A stretch of DNA of 64,000 nt, from assembly GCF_002078875.1 (NCBI RefSeq), contig NC_034413.1, positions 62,798,453 through 62,862,452 of the forward strand, written 5' to 3'. Shown here one piece after another: positions 25,310-37,400 of the stretch. The notes beneath the pieces are model-generated. The model saw only the letters and a list, made by a program, of their open reading frames with translations, was not told where the DNA came from and searched no databases. The first letter of the stretch is position 1. Each line of letters opens with the position of its first letter. A program made the translations under genes and the position numbers. The stretch comes from Numida meleagris (lineage: Eukaryota; Chordata; Aves; Galliformes; Numididae).

Positions 25310-26185
25310 NNNNNNNNNNNNNNNNNNNNNNNNNNNNNNNNNNNNNNNNNNNNNNNNNNNNNNNNNNNNNNNNNNNNNNNNNNNNNNNNNNNNNNNNNNN
25401 NNNNNNNNNNNNNNNNNNNNNNNNNNNNNNNNNNNNNNNNNNNNNNNNNNNNNNNNNNNNNNNNNNNNNNNNNNNNNNNNNNNNNNNNNNNNNNNNNNNN
25501 NNNNNNNNNNNNNNNNNNNNNNNNNNNNNNNNNNNNNNNNNNNNNNNNNNNNNNNNNNNNNNNNNNNNNNNNNNNNNNNNNNNNNNNNNNNNNNNNNNNN
25601 NNNNNNNNNNNNNNNNNNNNNNNNNNNNNNNNNNNNNNNNNNNNNNNNNNNNNNNNNNNNNNNNNNNNNNNNNNNNNNNNNNNNNNNNNNNNNNNNNNNN
25701 NNNNNNNNNNNNNNNNNNNNNNNNNNNNNNNNNNNNNNNNNNNNNNNNNNNNNNNNNNNNNNNNNNNNNNNNNNNNNNNNNNNNNNNNNNNNNNNNNNNN
25801 NNNNNNNNNNNNNNNNNNNNNNNNNNNNNNNNNNNNNNNNNNNNNNNNNNNNNNNNNNNNNNNNNNNNNNNNNNNNNNNNNNNNNNNNNNNNNNNNNNNN
25901 NNNNNNNNNNNNNNNNNNNNNNNNNNNNNNNNNNNNNNNNNNNNNNNNNNNNNNNNNNNNNNNNNNNNNNNNNNNNNNNNNNNNNNNNNNNNNNNNNNNN
26001 NNNNNNNNNNNNNNNNNNNNNNNNNNNNNNNNNNNNNNNNNNNNNNNNNNNNNNNNNNNNNNNNNNNNNNNNNNNNNNNNNNNNNNNNNNNNNNNNNNNN
26101 NNNNNNNNNNNNNNNNNNNNNNNNNNNNNNNNNNNNNNNNNNNNNNNNNNNNNNNNNNNNNNNNNNNNNNNNNNNNNNNNNNNNN
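25310..26185. other. Assembly gap (876 N)
   Basis: Undetermined bases inside a CpG island. The gap must contain the start of C1QL2: about 130 residues are missing compared with the usual family length of roughly 250-290. Those would be the signal peptide, the N-terminal cysteine region and the collagen-like Gly-X-Y stretch. The gap length may be an estimate. Confidence 0.99.
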
Positions 26186-26785
<600 letters not shown>

Positions 26786-27365
26786 AGCGCGGTGAGCGAC
26801 GTGACCCAGCCGGCCCCGCGCGTCCCCTCTGGCCCCCGTTGTGCCGCGCACCCCTGCTGCTCTCCGCGGGTCACTTCAGCTTCGTTATCGGTTTCTGTGT
26901 TTTTCTTTTTTCTTTTTCCCGTGGAAACGAAATACACGTGAACAACGCGACCCCTCCCTGGCTGCCCCCTTCCCCTGCCCCCCCGTCCCCACGTCAGTGT
27001 TCTGTGTCACACCAGGAGCCCGCAGCCAGAAACCCAAGCGGTTCCTGCGCTGTATCAGAGATTCAGAGTTCAGCCTGTGCCATACACAGCATTTGAACTG
27101 CTCAATTATTATTATTTTTTTTGGTCAATGAATATTAATTACAATGAAGAATTTTCAGATGGATTATTCACGATGTGGCACTGGACCTTGTTTTTTCCTC
27201 TGCTGCTTCATTTGTATGGGGTCAGATGTAAACTTTTCTGTGCAATGCGATGCTCGTGTGAATGATGATGTCACTAACGTCAAACCTGTTCCTGTCTGCG
27301 AAAGAACTCAGTCGTTGACCACACTCACCAAAATATCACATTAAATTATGTTTTTAGACAATGGC
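26786..27365 (+). other. C1QL2: Likely C1QL2 3' UTR
   Basis: Sequence after the stop codon becomes AT-rich (for example TTATTATTATTTTTTTT near 27107-27121) and has no coding frame of interest. It ends at a plausible polyadenylation site just after the ATTAAA at 27340. The exact end is inferred. Confidence 0.5.
27340..27345 (+). terminator. C1QL2: Candidate polyadenylation signal ATTAAA
   Basis: ATTAAA, the commonest variant signal, is followed about 28-35 bases later by a GT/T-rich element (GCTGTGTGTCTCTTCC). A second ATTAAA at 27457-27462 could give a longer transcript. No AATAAA is seen between the stop codon and 27500. Confidence 0.5.
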
Positions 27366-29140
27366 TTCTCGCTGTGTGTCTCTTCCAGTGCTGCGGAGGA
27401 GCCCTGTGCTGGTGGCAGGGGCAAGAGGTGTTGCTTCAGCCCTTTAGGGCTGTGACATTAAAAGTTCAGATGGGACACCTTGTTTAGGTCATGATTGTGG
27501 CTCAAGAGGTCTGGGAAGAAACAGAGGAAGAGGAAAAAGCCCTTTGCCGTTACGTAGTTTCGTAAAGAAGCCACAGCATCAGCAAGGGGGGGAGGTGGGT
27601 GTGCAGAGCAGATCTCCTGAACATCCACTGGGGCAGAGCCTGACCCAGAGGTGCTGAAGAGCACAAAAATCATTTTGTTAGCAGTGAAGTAGAGCTGTGT
27701 TCCTGCACTGTGCCAGACAAGTACAAAAGTGTGGGGGGGAGGTGAGCCCCTACAGCTCAGTGCAGGTGTGGGGCTGAGCCCCAGCTGGTGGTCGGCTCCA
27801 AGACAGGAGCAAGGGAAGCTCAGTGTGACCCAGTTCACACCATTCACACTGGTGAATCCTGGGCGCAGAGTGTTCTTGTAGAGGTGAGTGCTGGTGTGTG
27901 CAGCCCTGAGCTTTTCCACAGGTAATGGGTGAACTGCTCAGTTTGGGTAAATTGGGATTGCCTGGCTGCAAGGGAGTTAATTGAGTTACAGAATCTGGTT
28001 CCCTGTTTGCTCTCACTTTCACCAACTGCGGCATCCCTGTCTGGGATCACATCTGGGATGGGCTTGCTCCAGCCCCACACCGGGCAGCCCAGCAATGGCC
28101 GTGCTCTCACAGTCCCCTCTGTTTCCTGTCAGCCCTTGGTGGGATGTGTTGGCTGCACAGAGGGCCACAGAGTGCCCTGTTCCAGGAGAGATGAGGCAGT
28201 TCCTGCCTTCATCCCGTCCTCCAGCCTCCCCTGGCCAAGGGGAGCAGAGTTCATAACCGGGTACACGCGTTCAACAATTATCAATCTCCAACGCCTTGTT
28301 GATTTGTACCATTTAGAATATGATTAAAAGCAGTGTCTCAGACTCAAATGAAGTATAATTGCTATGGATTCCCAATTCCCTCTGGATCTGTAATCCTTTT
28401 TGACTATTCCTCCCCCCCTCTCCGACGAAATGGAGCTTAGACACAAAGCCCTCGGTTTAAATTTCAAAAAATTAAAATTGACATGCAGCAGCATTAGCAG
28501 GAGCCAGGAGGAATTCTAAGGAGGTGCCTGGGCTCCGCTTTATCCTTTGCATTAAGAAGCAATTTGTACTTCTAACAAAGACCCAACTGTTCCCCCTTGG
28601 CAAAAGGGCAATGAAGATGCCTTGCAAGGGAATTGCTGTTCACAATACTTAAACAAATTTGAATCTTAGATTTTTAAATCTGTATTCCCCGGTGGAGCCT
28701 GCTCCTTGCAATTCTAATGCGGGGCCGGTGGTGTGTGCCTGCCAAGGTGTCAGCAGCTAAGCGGATGATGGATTGATGAGGCAATGGGAAGACACAGGCT
28801 CGTGGTGGCGGTTTGCCCCGACAGTGATCTATGTATCTGCACATTATCAATGTCATGAGGAGCCTCGCACCACCCTCGCTAGATGTCTCATTTTCCACTT
28901 ATCTCTTATGTACTAATTATCGGGCTGGATTATTCCCTGGGATAGAAACAAAAAAATGCTCCTTGCCACTCCACTGACAGTTTACACAATCGATGGAAGG
29001 CTCGTCTCCTGGCTGCTCGCGTGTTTTTCTGCTCCTCTCCTCCTGGCAGAGCTCTGAGATGGTGCTGGGCGGTGTGGGAGCTGTTCCCAACACGGGTGCT
29101 GGGACAGAGTCCTCGCAGTGGCACCTTGGGGTGCAGGTTG
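27366..29140. other. Intergenic, no gene recognised
   Basis: No domain-bearing frame or known repeat. The part at about 28270-28700 is AT-rich with several TAAT/ATTA cores and no repeat signature; it may be regulatory, but that is only a guess. Confidence 0.45.
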
Positions 29141-29163
29141 TTTTTTTTTCTTTTTTTTTTTTT
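29141..29163. repeat. Poly-T tract next to a CR1 copy
   Basis: T9-C-T13 run directly before the CR1 copy at 29172. CR1 elements do not end in poly(A), so this is probably an independent homopolymer. Confidence 0.85.
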
Positions 29164-29171
29164 GCTTCATT

Positions 29172-29440
29172 CATAGAACTGTAGAGTTATAGAATCATTA
29201 CAGCTGGAAAAGACCTCTAAGGTCACCCAGTCCAACCCCAACCCATCCCCACCATGCCCACTGACCGTGTCCCTCAGTGCCACATCTCCATGCTCCTTGA
29301 ACATCTCCAGGGATGGTGACCGCCCGCACCCCTCCCCGGGCAGCCTGTGCCAGTGCCCTACCACTCTTTCTGAGAAGAAATTTTTCCTGATATCCAACCT
29401 GAACCTCCCTGGCATAACTTGAGGCCCTGACCTCTCATTT
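29172..29440 (-). mobile_element. CR1 LINE 3' fragment with reverse-transcriptase tail
   Basis: Starts ATAGAACTGTAGAGTTATAG and continues AATCATTACAGCTGGAAAAG. It runs through TCTTTCTGAGAAGAAATTTT and CCTGATATCCAACCTGAACC to GAGGCCCTGACCTCTCAT. On the - strand it still translates as CR1 ORF2 C-terminal blocks such as RLDIRKNFFSERVVGHWHRL and SPSLEMFKEHGDVALRD. It is one of the longer copies in the window and is 5'-truncated. Confidence 0.95.
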
Positions 29441-29483
29441 TGTAACAACCATGTACTCAAAATCATGATAAAAGCAGTTCAGA

Positions 29484-29498
29484 TAATAATAATAATAA
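29484..29498. repeat. (AAT)n microsatellite
   Basis: About five tandem AAT units shortly after the CR1 copy at 29172-29440. Confidence 0.8.
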
Positions 29499-30639
29499 AG
29501 TAGGTATCTTGCTCTCACAGCAAGACATAGCAGCAACAAATCCCAGATCTTTGTGCCCCTGGTGCGAATCCCTTATCCTGTCCATGGGGCAAGGAGGTCC
29601 CATGGGCATGAAATGCTGGGGAAAGGGAGATTTCTGTAGATTCCCCCTCAATCCTCCTCCTCTTGCAGAGCAGAGCAGGAGAGCCCCTGGCCTGGCTCTT
29701 CTTTCCTCCCATTTGTTGGTGCTGCTTTTTGTGCCTTGTGGCTTTACACACATGCACTGAGCCACATGCTGCTCTCAGGCTTCCCGCTGTTGGAACTCAC
29801 CGTGGCCATTTTTCTCAGTGATTTAATGCTTGCTCGTCTCCTTGCTTGTCTCCTTCAGAGTTTCCAGTGCCTGATGGGCTCAATCTGTGAGCGCACAAAG
29901 CAGAGGGGGTGGGTTTGTTGAGCTCTTGCATGGCCTCTTTCTTTTTAATTCATTAAAGAGGTCTATGGAGGACTAATACAAAACGGCATGTAAATCTATT
30001 TATTATGTTCCTGTTAAATACCTTTTTTTGGTAACACATGGCAATTTTCCCCCTTACGCTGATTGGATTGAACTCTGGGATGAATTCCAGCTAAGATCCC
30101 GTGTCTCAGTATTGTTTCTGGGATAAAGGAGCCTGTCAGAATGAAATAAAGACTAACTGCATCTACACTGACTTTGAGGCTCCAAAAGGTTCGGTTCTTT
30201 TTGCTGTACAGAGTTGGGGAAGATTGATGATGGGTGAGGGAAACGAGTGGTGGCTGCATGGGCACTGGCACAGTGGTGAGAGCCTCCTCTGGGGTTGTTC
30301 CATGTCTGAGCTCCAAGAGGTGCAGCTTGATAGCAAGCTATGGCTAATGTGCCAGCAGGGCCTGCTCCCCTCAACCTGATCTGTTTCTCTAGGCCAGGTC
30401 TATGCTGATTCAGATGTGTGTTCCTTGGTCACCTCTCAGTTTTACCTGGAGGTCACTGTGCTCCCTCCAGTGAGCATCATGAGCCAGAGGAACTGATGCA
30501 AGGCTCTATCCTGATCCTCTTCAGCAACTTGTTTGTCACCGGCAATCAAGGCATTGCGAGGAGGCCAGCAGAGGGCAATGCTGGTTGCCTGCAAACACCC
30601 TGTGTTATTTGGTAACCCAGACTTGAATATCCACTTCAT
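29499..30639. other. Intergenic, no gene recognised
   Basis: Short frames only, no domain. No repeat family is recognised until the CR1 copy starting near 30640. Confidence 0.45.
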
Positions 30640-31061
30640 CTGGAGTACTGTGTCCCCACCTCAGGAGGGAATAAGGGGCTGTTGGAGTGGGTCCAGAAGA
30701 GAGTCACAATGCTGAGCAGTGGGCTTGAGCACCCCTCCTATGAAGAGAGAATGAGGGAATTGGGCTTGTTCAGCTTGGCGAAGAGAAAGCTCCGTAGAGA
30801 CCTCATTGCAGCATTCCAGTACTCAAGGGGAGCTTACAAACTGGAGGGAAACCAGTGTTTTAGGTGATCTGATAGTGACAGGACAAAGGGGAATGGCTTT
30901 AAACTAGAAGAGGGGAGATATAGGCGAGGTACAAGGACGTAATTTCTTGCTCAGGGGGTGGCAAGGCACAGGCTGCCCAGATGAGCTGTGGATGTCCCAT
31001 TCCTGGAAGTGCTCAAGGCCAGGTTGGATAGGGCCCTGGACAGCCTGATCTGGTAGGTGGC
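30640..31061 (+). mobile_element. CR1 LINE, 5' part of a copy split by an LTR
   Basis: Translates in pieces as the end of the CR1 reverse transcriptase ORF: LEYCV near 30650, then GLEHPSYEERMRELGLFSLA and KRKLRRDLIAAFQYSRGAYK. It continues with decayed blocks GGGGAATGGCTTTAAACTAG and AGGCTGCCCAGATGAGCTG to CAGCCTGATCTGGTAGGTGGC, where a solo LTR interrupts it. The same copy resumes at 31383. Stops and frameshifts make it non-functional. Confidence 0.92.
31057..31061 (+). repeat. Left target-site duplication GTGGC
   Basis: GTGGC here is repeated exactly at 31383-31387, directly bounding an element that starts TG and ends CA. It matches the GTGGC expected once in an uninterrupted CR1 at this point. 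Confidence 0.85.
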
Positions 31062-31382
31062 TGGAGGGAAAGGTGATGGCAGATAATCAGTTCTAAATTA
31101 CTGCCCAAAAGGGTGATGGTCACCAACCAGTTGAAGAAAGTTTTGCTTACCCATCCTAAGGATCAGGGCTTACCAAATACTCCAGAAAGAGGAATTTCCA
31201 GATAGAGATCCTTCCCTCGTGGCAGCCAGCCCTTAAATGAGGCTTAGGGAGGAGTGGAACCTGGTTCCATCCCTTCCAGTCACACAGGAGAATTGCTTTC
31301 ACCTGTGCTCCCAGGGCTGGCTGTGTCCCTTCACCAGGTGCTTACTCATTCGTTCAGGCCCTGACTTAGCAATTTCCATACA
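31062..31382. mobile_element. Solo LTR inserted into a CR1 copy
   Basis: A 321-bp element starting TGGAGGGAAAGG and ending ATTTCCATACA, flanked by the exact 5-bp duplication GTGGC. Its 3' half (from CCCTTAAATGAGG at 31230) aligns well with the LTR at 61867-62200, sharing CCTTCCAGTCAC, CACCAGGTGCT and a TGACTT.GCA.TTTCCA end. The distance from that anchor to the end is 153 bases here and 154 there. The CCTTAAATGAGG block may be a weak TATA-like promoter element, which would favour + orientation, but strand is uncertain. Terminal TG/CA and 5-bp duplication fit an endogenous retrovirus LTR, ERVL-like by duplication length. No internal viral genes remain. Confidence 0.85.
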
Positions 31383-31492
31383 GTGGCAATCAGCCCATGG
31401 CAGGGGCTTGGACCGAGTGGGTTTTAAGGTCCCTTCCAACCCAACCATTCTGTGATTCTATGATTCTGCGATTCCCCGATTTTCTGATTCTG
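31383..31492 (+). mobile_element. CR1 LINE, 3' part of the split copy
   Basis: Begins with the right-hand GTGGC duplication, then CAGCCCATGGCAGGGGCTTG, GACCGAGTGGGTTTTAAGG and TCCCTTCCAACCCAACC. It ends in an expanded octamer tail (ATTCTGTG, ATTCTATG, ATTCTGCG, ATTCCCCG, then TTTTCTGATTCTG). It continues the copy at 30640-31061. Confidence 0.95.
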
Positions 31493-34400
31493 TTTTATCC
31501 CTCCACGTTCCAGGTTGATGCTGAAGCAGGTGGGTGCTTAAGGTCGCATCCTGAAGGGGCTGACCCCTGCAGTGCCCTGCATAGCATGGTTCTGGAGGGA
31601 TTGTGCATTATGCTTGTAGACAAATGCCCGTCTTCTCTGAGTTCTTCCAATTATGAGACATCCTGGATTAACCATCACCCTGTGCAGCACAGCTCTGCAG
31701 ATTGTCTTCACAGGGGGCTGACGACATTCTCTCTCTGTTTCATTTGCTCCTGCTCTGTGCTTTTTGGCATCAGCTAGGTCAGAACCAGCAAAGACCCATC
31801 TGATCCCTGTGATCTGCTGCCCTGCTAATGCGGGATTATTTCCTCCAGTGTGCCGTGAGCATGGTGACACTGGGAGCATGGCTTGCCTGCAGCGTTGGCT
31901 GCGCTCCTCGTGGGGAGGGGACACATGCAGCATCCTGCCTCCTCTTTTTGCTTGCAGCTGCCAGATCATGTCCAGAAAAGCAAATAAAAAAAATATAGCC
32001 AGTCTTGAATGCAGCTGAAATGTTTCCTTGTTGGCATTTCTCTTTCTCAACAAATTGCTTATTGCTTGAGTGTTGGGTTGTGATTGCCATCCCAAAGAGG
32101 AGAGATCTGCCTCTGAGGAGGGGGGGAAGCATGACCGGGAGGATAACATGTTTAAAGACGTGAGCTCCCCTCTAAGCAGGCTTTATGAACAATGAGTCTT
32201 CGTCCAATCTTAGTTTGAGGATGCAATATTGATGGTATGATAATGCAGAAAATGTTTTAACTCCTTGGGGAGGAAGCTGCTCTTCAGGTGTCATCCTGAT
32301 CTTCTCTCATTACGGATCGTTTCGTCTGAAACGTCGCATCAGTGGTGCTGTGCCGCAGCATGCCAATGTGCGAGGTGATGGGGATCAGATCCGGGTGGGT
32401 TTCCCTCTGTTTTGTTTTGGGGTACAGCTGGATTCTTGAAGTTTGTCTCCTTCTCACGATGCCTTATTTTCCATGGATCTTTCCTTCCTGGGCTCCGGGA
32501 GCCCAAGGCACAAATTCTGCTTCCAGGTACATTGATCTAACCATTCTCAAGCTGAATTTGGCTCTGTCCTTTAGTGCATGTAGCCACCGTACGGTGTGTC
32601 AGCAGTGTTCCTGTTAGGCAGCATTTGGAGCTGGCCATAAGGAATCTCACCCAGCTATAGAAACAGTCCATTTTGTGTCCTGCCCAGTAAGTGTCACTGT
32701 GTAAACACCTTACAAGGAAAACACCGTCAACATCAGCGAGAGGGTCAAGCAGCTCCTTTTGCCAGCCTCTAGCAACCTCCTTCAGAGAGGTGTCAAATAT
32801 TTGCAGAGCTCAACCCTTCTGAGTCCCCACAAGAGCTTGGAGCTGCTGCAGACTTCAGCATTCCCTTTCAAACAGCTGAGCATCCTGGAGGAGTGACACT
32901 GCTGCACTTTTAAAGTGTATGAAGATGAAACTTGAACTTTATTAAAGCTGAAACACTGATCAAGCCAATAAATCCCTTTGTCATTTCTTTTGGGGGGGGG
33001 GGGGTGAGGGGGTTGCAATTAATATGCAAAATCTCACTGATTCCAGCAACTCCATAACTCACAATGCACAGTGTGACAGTGTGCACTATAAAGTCTCCAA
33101 AAGACACCACTGTGGTCTACTAGTCGCCACGCTGCATCTGCTCTACCCCTGCCTTGGCTGCTGGCATGGGATGAGAAGACCATGCAGAAGTATGTTGCTG
33201 CTGAGGATACATTTTCATGTTGTACTGCTTTGAGAACTCAGGTGGCAGGGAGGAAAGGTACACCAGCTGATCCTGAAAGAACACTTCTGCTCAAATCTTT
33301 TCCAATATCTTTCCCTAAGGTAGCGGTAATGGGAGATTGTTGTATGGAATAATTGCCTCTTGGTTTCAGATGGCTTAAGAATGAGATTTTGTTGCCATTT
33401 TCCTCATATTTTGACCAGCGAGCCTCCCCATGTCTGTAAGAGCTGTACTCCCTTGGTGGCAGGACCCAAGGGAAGGAATGCAGCTGGTGGACCACATATT
33501 CTCCATGGGGTCTGATCCCCATCAGAGCTCGTGGGCAGGCTCTCGGGGCTTTAATGGGGCAGGGTCAAGGTTAGGTTTAATCTTTGGCTGGGATTTTATG
33601 GTGGTAGTGGTTTTTGTTACTGTTCTCAGTTCTCATGAAGTTATTTGATTCAGTCTTGGCATAATCAATAGGCCTCCGTATTGATATACGTGCTCCTTGA
33701 AGCCGGTGGAGCAGAGCGTGGGATGGATGTGCTTTTACTCCAGAATAGCACAAATCAGATAAATAGCTGCTGAATTAATTTGTGGTTGGTGTTTTCTGGG
33801 AACTGCAATTCAAATTTCCTCTTCCTGTTCCTGCTACCATCCTTCCAAAAAAAGAGAGACAGGGAGAGGGAGGTAAAACTGAAGGAATGGTAGACTAGTG
33901 TGATCCACAGGTCCCAGACCTTGTGCTTTTCTAGGTGTTTAGTGAAAGAAAGGCTTTGGAATTTAAAAAAGAAAGGGAACAATATGTGTTTTGGGTCCCT
34001 TTGTTTTATTTCTCCCCCTAGTTCAGCCAAGATCCTGAAGCAAAAAATTACTTGTACTTGCTCACATGCAGGGACGGCGTTGGGACGAGTGACAGAGAGA
34101 GGGACATGGGGTTGGGACATGGGATTTAGTGCTCCTATCTGAGGCTGGGAGGCACCCGAGGGCTGGGGCAGCTCTGCCTGCAGTGATGCCATGGGGGCAT
34201 CACCAATATTTCTGGGAGACGCAGAGCATGAGCGTGCCTTTGGAAACCCTAACCCAAATCTGCTCCCAGCCTGCTGGGACAGGGCTCACACTTTCTGAGT
34301 CTGAGCAGGTGACTTTCTACTTGGTTCTTCTGCAGGAATTTGTCTGCTTCCCAGACCACATGCAGTGTTGGTGCCTTGGGGCTTTCTCAGCTTTCTCCTT

Positions 34401-37400
34401 CTCCCCCTCTTCCAACTCCATGCAGAAAAGGGGTCTGTGAGCTCTGACCTGCAGAGCAACACCAGTCACCAGTTGAGCCATCCTCTACAGTGCTACAGCT
34501 CCTATGGGCTAAGCCTGTCTGAAATAGGGAACTGAAAGCACCTTCACCCCAAACAACCACACTGGGGATTTGCATTTTTGGTGCAGACTCGGATGTCCAG
34601 CTGAGGGGTGTGACCTCACAGGGCAGTGTTGTTTCAGCGGGTGCTGAAGTGAGCACAGAGATGGTGCACAGGCAGTGTCCTAGCAGAACCTCATCGACAG
34701 CAAAAGCAAACTGCGTGATCTGTTGGTTAAAATGATTTTAATTCAGACCAACATGAGCCTGTTCCTCACTGCATGGAGCAGGGAGGGAGAGGAAAGACGA
34801 GGATTTGATGCTGCGTTTTTAGCCTCGTGATTCGCAAGTTCTGCTGCAGGGTGGAGAAACACCCGCTGATAGCAGTCCTCAGGGTAAAGCTTCTTTTAAA
34901 ATACTCCCAATAGGCTTTGGCCAGCTAAACTAAAACAGAAAAACACCCACCCCTCTGTTCAGTGTTATCCTTCATGTTGGGTATCTCAGGTGCAATTTCA
35001 TCCTTGATCTCACCCCAAAATTAGAAGGATAACAAGCACATCAAGAGTGAGGCGAACCAGCATGATCTGGAGGGATCAGAGCACTGGGGTCTGTGACCTG
35101 CAAGAAACTAGGGCTGAAAGTAGATATTACTGTGTGCAAAGAGTGCTGAGGAGCAGGGATGGGGATGGGGAGAGGGGTGCAACAAGCAGCGCCTGCTAAT
35201 GAGCTCGTGCCCCGTGCTTGCGTGGTGCTCCGTGCAGGCAGTGACCATGCATGATGGTTTCATGCCGGCTGCCGCTCCAGAGGAAATCTGCACTGCCTCA
35301 GACAGCAGCCTGGGGAGGGATGATGCATGGCCAGCATGAGAACAAATATTGTTGTGTTATCTTCTACCTCTCGCGCTACCTGCATCTGAATGTTAATTTT
35401 TTCTCAGCTGCGAAATGCAGTGTGGCTCTCCACCACCAGAGAAGCTGGTGAGGTGGTGGGAAAAAATTCTGCAGAATAAATGGTGCTAAGCAATGTGAAT
35501 ATTCTTTATGAGCATCTCTCTGTGATAGTGGAGGTGCAGAGCAGGAGAGGATGCAGAGCAGAGATTGCACATCCACTGGCTGGCTGTGCATTCAGTCCCT
35601 TACCAAGTGGTGACATATTTAAAATAAGATACAGAACCAGCAGTAGCGAGTGCTAGAGCTAAGTCATAATTAAACACCTCCAGGTAGTTTAAGTGAGACA
35701 AGCACATTTTGAAGATGTTATTTAGTGGTTCGTGTCATCATCTGACTACTGGAGAAAGCAAACAGGTGTGGCAAGTGCTAAAAAATGATGTGGAGGGAGA
35801 ACAGAGAAGCTTCATGAATTACTCCTTGGCTCAGCCCTGGTGGGGAGGTACAGGGGTGGTCAGTTGCTCAGCATCTGGCAAAGCCTTGGCAGGGCTGGGT
35901 GCCACCGAGTTTTGTACTGGATTATCCTCATCTTGGCCGAAGCCTTGTAGATCTTATGGATGTCCCAGGGCTCAACTCAAACAGAGTGCTTTGGGACCAG
36001 CAGGGAAACCTTTGTCCTTATCTATTCTGGATCAGGTTTTGTTTTTTGCCTCTTCTCTAACCAATGGCAAAACAAAGTCATGTCCTCCCTGGAGAAGGAG
36101 AGATGTTTCAAGGGGAAAAACTATCCTATTTCAAATGAAGTTGCGGTGGATTGGTGGTGGAGCTACCCCCAGCTCTTGGTGACGTAAGTGGATGTCAAGA
36201 TGGGGGGAACTGGACAGTGCTGGTACCTGCCAGAGTGGGAGGTACCTCCCTTTGTGACACGTTTTGCTCTGGAATTCAACCTCAAGACAAAAATAAGGAG
36301 AGAAAAATTCAGCACCAGCACTGCAAGCCCTGAGCAAGACTCAAAATGGCTGAACACCTTGTGGCAGCCTGCTTCAAAAGTCCCTGCCTCCTCCAGCAAG
36401 GAGGAACCCAACCCTGTTGGTCACCACTGCCGTATCTCTGGGGTGCTGTACTAGAGCTGACCTGCTGGGACCTCCTTGGCATTTCACCACTTCTTGGGTC
36501 AACACCCTTGGGCAGGGTCATGTTCGTGACTTTCAGATCCTTGAAGTTCCGGGCTGGAGGAAAGATCTTCAGAGTCGTGTTAGTAGAAACCCATAAAACC
36601 AGAGCCCGCGAGATGTTCCCCATTGGAAGGAGCTGAGGAGCAGAGCACTGGGAACAGCATCCAGCTGGCAGCCAGCCGCTTGATGTGACAACGGTACCCT
36701 TGGTGCTGGGAGCATCGTCCTTGCCCGTGGAGACAAGAGGGAAAAAAGCGGTCGCTGCTGGCAGTGGGTTGGAGATGCCGGCTGGAGTTAGGACTGGCTT
36801 GATGGCTCCTGACGGCAGCAGGAGGGAAGCCAGGGGGTGATTTAACTGTGCCCTGGCCATCGTTGTGGTGGCTTCTGTGTTTTTGTGAATGTGCTGTGAG
36901 AGGCACTCATGTCGCAGCTCCCAGTGGGGCTATCTGCTGACCACAGGGGACTTCCTACACTGCACCTTCACTTCAGCATTTACATACACACTGACATGTG
37001 TTTGATGAGCTGAAGCTGAGGTGAACAAGACCAAAGCTCAGCACGGGAATGTTGGCATGTCTTTTTCTGGAGACAGTGTGGGGGGGTGCAGAGCTCCTGA
37101 GGGAGACTGCATCAGGTTCAGGTCCTCCTCTGCAAGCCCAGCAAGGCTCATGGACTGGGAACATCCCAGTCTGGCCACAGGGAATTATCCAAGGACATGG
37201 AGACCCCAGAGCCGCCCTGAGTTAACTTCTTGGGCAAAAACCTGGTGCTGACGGGTGTCATTTCGTCTATTCTGCACGGAAAAAGCTTGATTTTTCCCAG
37301 GCATTACAACTGAGGAATGGGTGCTGTTGGCTAAACATGTGAAAAAACCATAATGGATATTTCAGTGGTGGTGTGGATTCATTTTCCAGCTTTCTCTGAC

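Noticed and set aside
29167..29466. 99-codon frame resembling a retroelement protein
   Set aside because: It is the decayed C-terminal tail of CR1 ORF2 and is annotated as a mobile element, not a gene.
31538..32149. 203-codon frame on the - strand
   Set aside because: No recognisable domain and no compositional or splice support; likely a chance frame.
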